Source: a virus. Taken from it: a stretch of DNA of 26,881 bases. The stretch is from positions 1 to 26,881 of IMG/VR virus record IMGVR_UViG_3300020470_000175. One strand, given 5' to 3'. Below, in pieces: positions 20,133 to 26,636 of this stretch. Position numbers and translations under genes: made by a program. Numbering within the stretch: position 1 is the first letter of the stretch; each line of letters starts with the position of its first letter. The notes beneath the pieces are model-generated. The model worked only from the letters and a program-made list of their open reading frames with translations. It was not told where the DNA came from and made no database searches.

Positions 20133-20572
20133 TACTTTCTGCCTCTATTACCCCATTTGATTGAAGGAAATGCTTCTTCTACAACCGCTTTGGTAATACG
20201 AAACTTCTTGTGAAGATTTTTATTGATAGCTGCAATGACAACCTGTGCCTCATCAGCATGTAATCCTTCAAGAAGAGCGATAAACATAGACTCAATCTTT
20301 AGGGCAGGCAGATTGTCTGCTCCACCTTTAAAGTAGTAGTAAAGTTTACTGCCTTCTTTTTCTAGAAGAGTATGCTCTGTGCCCTTAGGTGCTTCGTTAG
20401 GAGTGTAAGGGACATCACCTGGTGGAATTCTAGACACCAAACTATCATCATAATTCATAATGAATAATGACCTTAGGGTCTGTGTGTTATTATCCTGCAG
20501 GATTTTTATCTTCTGCGCTTTTGTTTTAGCATTGTGTGCTTTACGAAGCACCTCAGAAATCATCAATTTCAT
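20132..20572 (-). CDS. DUF6433-like conserved cyanophage protein
   Basis: A 146-aa protein. It begins MKLMISEVLRKAHNAKTKAQ, followed by KIKILQDNNTQTLRSLFIMN, DDSLVSRIPPGDVPYTPNEA and LYYYFKGGADNLPALKIESM, and it ends with AVVEEAFPSIKW. The KAQKIKILQDN-x-T-x-x-LR block, the P-x-GD/E-x-P-Y-x-P-N-E block and the ESMF-x-x-LLE helix are what I recall for DUF6433 of marine phages, a family of unknown function. The KGGAD and FPSIKW segments are also typical. It is linked to the 86-aa gene by TAATG and lies 13 nt after the 80-aa membrane protein. Confidence 0.55.
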   Translation of the reverse strand: MKLMISEVLRKAHNAKTKAQKIKILQDNNTQTLRSLFIMNYDDSLVSRIPPGDVPYTPNEAPKGTEHTLLEKEGSKLYYYFKGGADNLPALKIESMFIALLEGLHADEAQVVIAAINKNLHKKFRITKAVVEEAFPSIKWGNRGRK

Positions 20573-20585
20573 AGTGAAAATCTAA

Positions 20586-20828
20586 TTAAGATTCTTCATC
20601 GTCATCTATTGTAGCATCTTCTTCCGTAAAACGCAAGTATAATAACTCAGATGGGTCTGCGTATCCATCTTCGCCTTGCATCTCAGGGTGTATAGTAACA
20701 GCAGCGTAATCTGCTTTCTCTACCCACTCATCAAAAATCCCCTTGAGATTCCACGATATTATGGCTCCCAAGAGGAATGCTCCGACGGTTAGGAAGAATG
20801 CCATGTAAATGAATTCTAATTCTTGCAT
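20586..20828 (-). CDS. Small membrane-anchored acidic protein, 80 aa
   Basis: One N-terminal membrane helix (LEFIYMAFFLTVGAFLLGAI followed by ISWNLKG) is followed by an acidic cytoplasmic part that ends DATIDDDEES. It has the best Shine-Dalgarno seen in the window: GGAGGT five nt before ATG 20828. A CTAAATAA element (20851-20858) lies a little further upstream in the 22-nt gap. This suggests an independent start of high expression. The function is unknown. Confidence 0.65.
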   Translation of the reverse strand: MQELEFIYMAFFLTVGAFLLGAIISWNLKGIFDEWVEKADYAAVTIHPEMQGEDGYADPSELLYLRFTEEDATIDDDEES

Positions 20829-20832
20829 GGGC

Positions 20833-20858
20833 TACCTCCGACTATGTACTTTATTTAG
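20833..20858 (-). promoter_or_regulatory. CTAAATAA element and strong ribosome-binding site (80-aa gene)
   Basis: On the minus strand ACTAAATAAAGTACATAGTC precedes GGAGGTAGCCC and ATG. GGAGGT at about 20833-20838 is a full consensus ribosome-binding site with 5-nt spacing. CTAAATAA at 20851-20858 matches the recurring element discussed for gp26 and gp32 and may be a promoter -10. Confidence 0.45.
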
Positions 20859-21198
20859 TAACTTTTTTTCTGCCAGGTTTTCGCTCGGCATGATACTTCC
20901 AAGCGTCCTCTAGAATGGAGTAAAGATAATCCTTTATCTTTCTTGCTTTTGGTTTAGGGATGTGTCCATAAGACTCCCTAAGTTGTGCATCACCACCCTT
21001 GATATAACCTTCCAACTCTAGCACAGCGTTACTAAGTTCTGCTGCTACAGAGGACTCAATGAAGTCATTAACTTCTCTTCGTGTCCATTTTTGTGCTTTT
21101 AAATACGGATACATCTTGAATAGAAATCTCTGATTGACCATCGCTTCGTCTAGTGCTCTGTCTACGAGAGTATACAATTCTTCAGTATTCTTTTGCAT
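20851..21198 (-). CDS. Conserved hypothetical protein, 115 aa
   Basis: I take ATG 21198, which overlaps the glutaredoxin stop as TAATG; the frame extends further but through the 3' end of that gene. The protein (MQKNTEELYTLVDRALDEAM onward) is almost all helical. It contains FLFKMYPYLKAQKWTRREVN, the ELSNAVLELEGYIKGGDAQL segment, and a basic end (KPKARKIKDYLYSIL, then AERKPGRKKVTK). No catalytic motif or membrane helix is present. The basic tail could contact DNA or RNA. I do not recognise the family. Confidence 0.6.
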   Translation of the reverse strand: MQKNTEELYTLVDRALDEAMVNQRFLFKMYPYLKAQKWTRREVNDFIESSVAAELSNAVLELEGYIKGGDAQLRESYGHIPKPKARKIKDYLYSILEDAWKYHAERKPGRKKVTK

Positions 21199-21446
21199 TA
21201 CAGGTAGGTGTTTTCTCTTAAGTATTTTACAGTTTCGGTGCAACCACCCATTTTATGTCCAGAGATTATTACTTGGGGGAAGGTTGCTCCTCTGCCAAAC
21301 TCACTATAGAATTGCTCTCTGGTGAAGTTTGAGTTGAGCTTATACTCAGCATACACCCAACCCTTTGATTTGTAAACCTCTTTAATTTTTGTGCAGTAAG
21401 GGCAACCGTCTCTGGTATAGATTGCTGTATTTCCTGGTGTCTTCAT
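21198..21446 (-). CDS. Glutaredoxin (NrdC-like)
   Basis: An 82-aa protein. It has the CPYC active site (C15-P-Y-C18), the cis-proline TFPQV (P57) and the GG-C-T-E motif (MGGCTETVKYL) of glutaredoxins, in the normal spacing and length. It would reduce disulfides such as that of ribonucleotide reductase using glutathione, in support of dNTP supply, in keeping with the nearby thyX. It begins just downstream of the terminator of the barrel-like gene, so it must either receive read-through or have its own promoter; I see no clear promoter in the 9 nt between the T-run and the start. Confidence 0.9.
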   Translation of the reverse strand: MKTPGNTAIYTRDGCPYCTKIKEVYKSKGWVYAEYKLNSNFTREQFYSEFGRGATFPQVIISGHKMGGCTETVKYLRENTYL

Positions 21447-21455
21447 TGAAAAATT

Positions 21456-21485
21456 GAAAAAGAAAAGGAGGGTGTAATACCCTCC
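21456..21485 (-). terminator. Rho-independent terminator after the barrel-like gene
   Basis: On the minus strand GGAGGG-TATTACA-CCCTCC forms a 6-bp GC-rich stem with a 7-nt loop, followed by TTTTCTTTTTC. It lies 22 nt after the stop codon of the barrel-like gene. Form and position are convincing. Confidence 0.85.
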
Positions 21486-21507
21486 ATGTTATTACATTCT
21501 TATATAG

Positions 21508-21864
21508 TTAGAATGTGTATTTTGTTCCTAACTTAACACCGTATGCGTTATCAGCAGCGTCTGCTGTCTGTAGAGAAAACTCTCCGTATACTCCAACTGC
21601 TTCGGTTACGTCAACAGAACCACCAAGATATCCAATGAAGTCTGTTGAAGACTCTCCACCGTCAGGTGCAGTTGTGATAGGACCACCAGAAACATACCAG
21701 TTGTCTCCTTCGTATCCAACCTGTAATTCTGTGGTTGTTCCTGTGTAGTTGCTACCAGTTAAAGATGAGTTTACTTCTACGTTGACATAAGGACCTGCAA
21801 AAGCAGCACCAGATGCAAGAAGTGGAGTGGCAGCTAGAGCTGCTAAAGTAGATTTAATAGTCAT
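21508..21864 (-). CDS. Secreted outer-membrane beta-barrel-like (porin-like) protein
   Basis: A 118-aa protein from ATG 21864; an upstream TTG (21885) would only add seven residues. Residues 1-23 are a signal peptide (MTIKSTLAALAATPLLASGA then AFA), with a GPYVNVEVN start of the mature chain. The mature part alternates polar and hydrophobic residues in short strands (YVNVEVNSSLT, TELQVGYEGDNWYVSGGP, DFIGYLGGSVDVTEAVGVYG, EFSLQT, NAYGVKLGTKYTF). It ends in Phe, as outer-membrane barrel proteins do for BAM recognition. At about 95 mature residues it would form only 6-8 strands, so it may be a small barrel, an oligomer or a fragment. It has its own promoter, structured leader and terminator. It probably changes the host envelope during infection; that is inference. 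Confidence 0.7.
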   Translation of the reverse strand: MTIKSTLAALAATPLLASGAAFAGPYVNVEVNSSLTGSNYTGTTTELQVGYEGDNWYVSGGPITTAPDGGESSTDFIGYLGGSVDVTEAVGVYGEFSLQTADAADNAYGVKLGTKYTF

Positions 21865-21892
21865 AATAGATTTAATTTCTCGCAAGAAAAAT

Positions 21893-21947
21893 CCTGCGGA
21901 TGTTCTCTGACTCTCTCGACATGAGAGTCTTTTACATGCGACGCAGG
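21893..21947 (-). promoter_or_regulatory. Structured 5' leader of the barrel-like gene
   Basis: The leader between the promoter and ATG 21864 is about 110 nt. On the minus strand CCTGCG (21942-21947) pairs with CGCAGG (21893-21898), and inside them GACTCTC pairs with GAGAGTC (21909-21915 and 21923-21929) around a 7-nt loop. ATGT and ACAT can extend the outer stem with an internal loop. This could protect the mRNA, control ribosome access or be a small regulatory RNA element. The Shine-Dalgarno is weak. I do not recognise a riboswitch class. Confidence 0.55.
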
Positions 21948-21981
21948 GGCACGATAGTTTCGATTCCTTTGTAACAATGGT

Positions 21982-22012
21982 TATTTATAGCAGAAAAAAG
22001 TCTAGTTGTCAA
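21982..22012 (-). promoter_or_regulatory. Strong promoter: TTGACA-17-TATAAA(TA)
   Basis: On the minus strand TTGACA (22007-22012) is followed after exactly 17 nt by TATAAA (21984-21989), which extends to TATAAATA (21982-21989). So a perfect sigma70-type -35 with a good -10 coincides with a T4 late box. It overlaps the last codons of the 64-aa ORF and drives the barrel-like gene. Confidence 0.8.
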
Positions 22013-22203
22013 GTCCTTTGAGGAGTATGCTCTAAGTCGATGTCAAAAGACCACCCAATAGAGCGTATGTAATCAAAGGTATCCCCGATGTCTTTGTCAC
22101 AATCTATCTCATATTTTCTATCGCAAAGAAATTTGCGTAAATCATACACAGAATTGTAACGACCTTGTTCTTTATGGTCTTCGGTATAGAGGATGTATCT
22201 CAT
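22009..22203 (-). CDS. Hypothetical protein, 64 aa
   Basis: A 64-aa protein, MRYILYTEDHKEQGRYNSVY onward, rich in Tyr, Asp and Lys, with DLRKFLCDRKYEIDCDKDIG and a C-terminal RSIGWSFDIDLEHTPQ. It probably forms a small alpha/beta fold. It begins just after the stop of the 117-aa gene with only one nt between, and its last codons hold the -35 of the next promoter. No family is recognised. Confidence 0.55.
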   Translation of the reverse strand: MRYILYTEDHKEQGRYNSVYDLRKFLCDRKYEIDCDKDIGDTFDYIRSIGWSFDIDLEHTPQRT

Positions 22204-22204
22204 A

Positions 22205-22558
22205 CTAGGATTTTTTACTGTCCTTACTAATTATATCACGAATCGCTGACATATCGTGGTCGGTTAGTACGCTTTCATCATTGTCACCCTCTTCACCACG
22301 TGGGTCTTCGACAGGTGTGAGTTGCTTACTTACCCTTCCCAAGTCCTCTTGGAGGTCTGCCATGTAGTCGGTAGGTTTAGCATCCATACTATGCACTACT
22401 GAAAGATTACTCCTCCAATACTTCTGCATCTTCTTCATCATCTTTTTCTTACCCTTAGGGTCGTCTTTATATTTCTCGATGATTTTACGGAGTTGTCTTA
22501 ACTCTCGAGATGATTTTTCGAGTGACCTTTCGGCTGCACTCTTTCCAAATCCTGCCAT
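22205..22558 (-). CDS. Hypothetical charged helical protein, 117 aa
   Basis: A 117-aa protein, MAGFGKSAAERSLEKSSREL onward. The first 55 residues are strongly Lys/Arg/Glu-rich with heptad-like spacing (RQLRKIIEKYKDDPKGKKKM) and look like a coiled coil. A hinge and acidic tail follow (DPRGEEGDNDESVLTDHDMS). The start forms TAATG with the stop of the 1274-aa structural protein, so it may be a chaperone or partner of that protein. This is inference from coupling only. Confidence 0.6.
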   Translation of the reverse strand: MAGFGKSAAERSLEKSSRELRQLRKIIEKYKDDPKGKKKMMKKMQKYWRSNLSVVHSMDAKPTDYMADLQEDLGRVSKQLTPVEDPRGEEGDNDESVLTDHDMSAIRDIISKDSKKS

Positions 22559-25500
22559 TAATCTACGTCGTTGATAATTAGTTTGAATCTGACACGATAA
22601 TTCTTTCGGTCAGTAGTATAATACCATATCGGAGAGTCAATATTATGTGACTCCTGATATATGGCTTCCTTAGAGTATCTATCAACACTCTTCTTCTCCT
22701 CGTAATATGCGAGGAGGTTTGACTCAGGGTGTTGGAAACCAGTCCTGTAGTCAGGGAAGTATGGTGACCTGTTAGTCTTCTCTCCTTCTCTGCTTCTAAC
22801 AGGAGGCCAGAAGAGGTCAAACTCCATACCACTATTGTAACCAGTGCCCCTATCAATAACATCCATAACTCGGATGAGACAATTCCAATAGTAATTGCTA
22901 GATGATACACCTCTGTCAGCTGATGTTGCCATCAGTGAATAGAATGTAAAACTTACTCTAACCTTAGCAGGAGTCGCAGTTAACTGTGAGTCTTCTTCTA
23001 TGCCACCAGTAAGTAGGTAGTCATGGACAAATGTAATAGGACTCTGCCAAGGATTATTATGCCATGATTGTGCAATAATATTCTTATAGTTTATATCAAC
23101 TCCTTGAAATTGTCCACCCACCTTTTCTAGTCCTGCATTCACCATGTGCCATGGCAGTGCACCACGTGCTGCTGTGAATGGTTTCTTCTCTCCTAATATA
23201 TCTTGAGTTGCCTGTGCTATCTGGTCGTATGCATATTGTGGGTGAAAGTTTAGTGTGGTGACTAGATGCTCTTCTAATAAGTGGTTGTAGTTGCCTGTGA
23301 ATGCAGCAAGAATATCCTCTGGTCTCTGCACATCACTTGATTGATACCCATCAACACCTTCGGGTAGCATACCAGTATCAATATATCCATCAAAGTTATT
23401 TGGCATCCATATCATATCAACGTTAGTGCCTCTGGCATCAGAGTTATTCTTATTGCCAGGATGATTTGCAACTGTCTGTGATAACACAGATGGCATTGGC
23501 ACTGCTGCATTGTTAGACCATACCTGTGTGGCACTGTAACCATTAGGTGAGTCTGATGCTGTGATGTGATAGGAGTCAGTCTTATATGACCCTGCCATCC
23601 ACTCAAACAAACCTTTGTTGCTTGGAGCATACTGCATTGCCAAACCTTTTACTCTACCGTCAGTAGAATTACCTGTCCTATTAAGCATTGGAGCACCAGT
23701 TGTCTCCCCTGCTTTATCATCTTGGTTGATAGTGACTAGGTTAATTGTAAACTGGCCATCATAATTACCTTCTGTCGAATTAAATAGTGAGATAGCGGGA
23801 GCGATAGACGAATTAGGTCCTCCAGATATCAACTCTGGCACTTCAAAAGTCAAGGTGTCACCGTTGGTTACAGTGAATTCAGGTACTACAACGTCACCTA
23901 TGGGTGGCCAATACTGTGCTTCCCATATCTGCTCGTAAAATGTTACAGAATTCTTCTTGACTCGTATCTTAAATTTTGTACACTCTCCTGTTAGTCCACC
24001 AAGGATACCACCACCAGATACAAATGCTAGTGTCGATGAGGAAAGCATCTCGATAGTCTGTGACTGATGCAATACGTTGGTGTATGACCCTAAACATGTG
24101 CCACACTCATAGTCATTACCATTGCCATCTACAGTAACAACCATAGACCCACAGTCATTTCTCTGCACGATTACATCTTGGAAACCTTTTTTGGATGACC
24201 TACTATCACATGGCACATTCTCTCGCACAGTCTTCATAATCTTAGGAGGTGCTGCATTCTCATACACATATCCCATGACACCATCAAACGTAGGCTCTCC
24301 TTCCCACCACTCTACCTTGTGGTAAAACTTTAGGTCATCATAATCATCGTCACCATTCAATAAGTCTTCCCAGAATTGATGTCCACTACCTGACCACTTG
24401 GTCATGTCTTTGTCACCAGGATTCCATCTATTATCTGAGAAGAATATGTAGTTACTCTGTGAGGATGATATACCTGTGCCACGATACCCATCATTCAATG
24501 CTTCAAAGTCTATCTGTTGCCCTCTACTTAACGACTGGACTCCTGCACCATTAGGTATCATAAAGAAACCCATCGTGCCACCCTTATACTGCTCTAAGTA
24601 TTGAGTGCTGATAGTAATAGACTCTTCATTCTTATCTGACTTTGACTCTGGGACAACAACATACCCTCTGACAGGTTGATTTTCATTTGCCATATAAAAA
24701 CCAAGACTATTATTATATCCTGCAGACCCATGCTCACAGTCAATAATAATCCTTAGATTCTGTCTAGGGTTTCTTGGTATTCTATATGAGTTTCTCTTCT
24801 CGAATCTTTGTGGAGGTTGCTCTGGTAATTCAGCATCAATAGATGCCATGTGGTCAAACTCAGTAGATTTAAACTGACGCACAAGTGCTTGGACTTTATC
24901 ATTCTTTCTTCTCTTATATCCTATAGACATATCTTGTCTAAGGAATGCATGTCCTATCACCATCTGGAATACGTATCCATTGTCATTAAGATACTGTCTC
25001 TCTCCATTACCAGGTCCGTCAGGTGCACCTGGATTTGTTGTTAGCATACTATCTGTATTGCTAGAAGAATAGAAACTATAAATCGGGACTGTCTTACCTT
25101 GTATCGGCTCTTTCAATGTATAGAAAACTGGTTGACTCTGAGCAAGTGAGTATCCATTAGGAGAGGTAGACTCATTTGTGTAGAGGTGGTCTCCATCTGT
25201 CTGTCCTATGACCTCGAAGTCTAAGTATGCTGTATTGTTTCCTACGTTAAAATTATATGTCCATGTCGTGCCAATAGGTGCGTTGCCTGTCCAACTACTA
25301 ATCCACCACTCACTATCCCAGTCGTTACCATCATCAATAGGAGTAACACTTACGTTTACTGTGATACCACTGTTGCTAGTTGTAAATGATTGTGTTGTGC
25401 TATTGGAAAATATCTGTGCTCCACCCTCGTTGAATACTTTTCTGTTTGTCCACTGACCATACTGGTCTGTAGTCTGGACTGTCCCTGCCCACATGCCATT

Positions 25501-26382
25501 CTGATTCCTATGATTCATCCTGACATTGATTGCACCTGTGTCGATACGATGCTCATAGACAGGCAGTCTATCAGGGAAGCAATTCTTAACACACACCTGA
25601 CCCTTATTGGATGACCAACCATCCATTGTATGTGCCTCACAGTCCTGTTTAGGGGGTGTCCAGTTGCCTCCCATGTATGGACGCATCATACACTCTGTTG
25701 CTTCTCTCACACACCTTTCCCATTTCAAATCGACAGGCATGTCAGCATCACTACAGTAATATAATACTCCAGTCTTAACGTGTTGATATACTCCCTTCTC
25801 TATCTGATTAAGTAAACCTCTAGCATCTAAGTCTGCTACTTCTAAACAATCATTCTTTGGTTTACCTATCGTTACCCATGTCTTTCCTGTTGGAGGACTT
25901 GGTGGTAAAACTGTGATGTCACCTGTGAAATCAAATTGATTACCAATGAGAGGATTAATGAAATCAATTATCTCTCTCATGTCTACATTCAATGCACCAC
26001 TATTAACTACCTCAGGTTTAAACTCTGTGAAAGGTGTTAGGTCTAAGTCAGGATAACATCTATTAACAAGTTGTTGAATGACTTGGTTAGGTGATGGCTC
26101 TGGTGTGACAGGTGGAGGTGGTATCCTCTGAGCAACATTTGCTTGGTCAAGGACGTTAGGTTGATTAGGTATGGCAGTGTCTGAATAACAACGACCAACT
26201 AACTCTCTTATAACAGTAGCACCACTAGGAGGCACAACGCTTTGACCCACTGGTGCTTGTGGGGATAACGGTCCTGAAGACGCTGCTGACCTTACATTTT
26301 CTTGGTCTAAGTTAGACCTTTGATTGACAATGAGACCACCATAACATCTAGCGACTATATCTCTTATACGTTGCGAGGACAT
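22558..26382 (-). CDS. Large virion structural/adhesin-like protein with DUF4114-type domain
   Basis: A 1274-aa protein. Three N-terminal repeats of I-R/Q-x-L/I-V-x-R-C-Y occur at about residues 6-14, 58-66 and 101-109, separated by Pro-rich linkers. A Cys-rich segment (about 178-275) follows, then a strand-rich region. A short segment at about 430-480 (VPIYSFYSSSNTDSMLTTNP to GYVFQMVIGHAF) is like the FY-x-x-x-T-x-D-x-x-x-T-T repeats of DUF5648-like lectins. Residues about 540-690 read as DUF4114: AGYNNSLGFYM, GTMGFFMIPNGAG, YIFFSDNRWNPGD, and the acidic WEDLLNGDDDYDDLKFYHKV calcium-loop-like motif. The rest is rich in Asn, Gly, Ser and aromatics. It is probably a tail fibre, whisker or capsid-decoration protein for host contact. 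Large proteins of this type in cyanophages are annotated as virion structural or VrlC-like; I cannot verify that name. Confidence 0.7.
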   Translation of the reverse strand: MSSQRIRDIVARCYGGLIVNQRSNLDQENVRSAASSGPLSPQAPVGQSVVPPSGATVIRELVGRCYSDTAIPNQPNVLDQANVAQRIPPPPVTPEPSPNQVIQQLVNRCYPDLDLTPFTEFKPEVVNSGALNVDMREIIDFINPLIGNQFDFTGDITVLPPSPPTGKTWVTIGKPKNDCLEVADLDARGLLNQIEKGVYQHVKTGVLYYCSDADMPVDLKWERCVREATECMMRPYMGGNWTPPKQDCEAHTMDGWSSNKGQVCVKNCFPDRLPVYEHRIDTGAINVRMNHRNQNGMWAGTVQTTDQYGQWTNRKVFNEGGAQIFSNSTTQSFTTSNSGITVNVSVTPIDDGNDWDSEWWISSWTGNAPIGTTWTYNFNVGNNTAYLDFEVIGQTDGDHLYTNESTSPNGYSLAQSQPVFYTLKEPIQGKTVPIYSFYSSSNTDSMLTTNPGAPDGPGNGERQYLNDNGYVFQMVIGHAFLRQDMSIGYKRRKNDKVQALVRQFKSTEFDHMASIDAELPEQPPQRFEKRNSYRIPRNPRQNLRIIIDCEHGSAGYNNSLGFYMANENQPVRGYVVVPESKSDKNEESITISTQYLEQYKGGTMGFFMIPNGAGVQSLSRGQQIDFEALNDGYRGTGISSSQSNYIFFSDNRWNPGDKDMTKWSGSGHQFWEDLLNGDDDYDDLKFYHKVEWWEGEPTFDGVMGYVYENAAPPKIMKTVRENVPCDSRSSKKGFQDVIVQRNDCGSMVVTVDGNGNDYECGTCLGSYTNVLHQSQTIEMLSSSTLAFVSGGGILGGLTGECTKFKIRVKKNSVTFYEQIWEAQYWPPIGDVVVPEFTVTNGDTLTFEVPELISGGPNSSIAPAISLFNSTEGNYDGQFTINLVTINQDDKAGETTGAPMLNRTGNSTDGRVKGLAMQYAPSNKGLFEWMAGSYKTDSYHITASDSPNGYSATQVWSNNAAVPMPSVLSQTVANHPGNKNNSDARGTNVDMIWMPNNFDGYIDTGMLPEGVDGYQSSDVQRPEDILAAFTGNYNHLLEEHLVTTLNFHPQYAYDQIAQATQDILGEKKPFTAARGALPWHMVNAGLEKVGGQFQGVDINYKNIIAQSWHNNPWQSPITFVHDYLLTGGIEEDSQLTATPAKVRVSFTFYSLMATSADRGVSSSNYYWNCLIRVMDVIDRGTGYNSGMEFDLFWPPVRSREGEKTNRSPYFPDYRTGFQHPESNLLAYYEEKKSVDRYSKEAIYQESHNIDSPIWYYTTDRKNYRVRFKLIINDVD

Positions 26383-26385
26383 TAA

Positions 26386-26586
26386 TTATCCAAACCCTTG
26401 CTTCTTATTTATGTCTACTACTTCAACGACTGCATTCCTTTTATTACCCCACGATGCTACGTTACTAAACCAAAAGTATTGCATTGATTCATAGTCAGGA
26501 AATGTAATTGCTTTTCCATTATCAAACTTAATTTTATATTCGTGTCTATCGTATGGTATATCCGACGTTTGCTTAAAAGTTTTCAT
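26386..26586 (-). CDS. Hypothetical protein, 66 aa
   Basis: I choose ATG 26586 (MKTFKQTSDIPYDRHEYKIK), which immediately follows the T-run of the psbA terminator. A TTG at 26640 overlapping the psbA stop is the only upstream alternative, but that extension would translate the terminator hairpin. The 66-aa protein is strand-rich (EYKIKFDNGKAITFPDYESM), has an aromatic centre (QYFWFSNVASW) and ends VVEVVDINKKQGFG. No ribosome-binding site is visible. No family is recognised. Confidence 0.5.
   Translation of the reverse strand: MKTFKQTSDIPYDRHEYKIKFDNGKAITFPDYESMQYFWFSNVASWGNKRNAVVEVVDINKKQGFG
26405..26413 (-). promoter_or_regulatory. CATAAATAA late-promoter-like element before the 1274-aa gene
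   Basis: On the minus strand GACATAAATAAGAAGCAAGGG lies within the last codons of the 66-aa ORF, about 24 nt before the ATG of the structural gene. CATAAATA is one base from the T4 late box, and AAGG in the short leader could serve as a weak ribosome-binding site. Confidence 0.4.
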
Positions 26587-26611
26587 AAAAAAAGAGGGTC
26601 GTGAGACCCTC
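26587..26611 (-). terminator. Rho-independent terminator after psbA
   Basis: On the minus strand GAGGGTC-TCAC-GACCCTC forms a perfect 7-bp stem with a 4-nt loop, followed by TTTTTTT. It lies 25 nt after the psbA stop. It separates psbA expression from the downstream structural gene. Confidence 0.9.
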
Positions 26612-26636
26612 AGTATATCATAACCGTTTGAATATA

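Noticed and set aside
26577-26620. Terminator hairpin after psbA as a tRNA or attachment site
   Set aside because: The stem-loop is a simple 7-bp hairpin plus T-run; no cloverleaf and no duplicated core elsewhere in the window.
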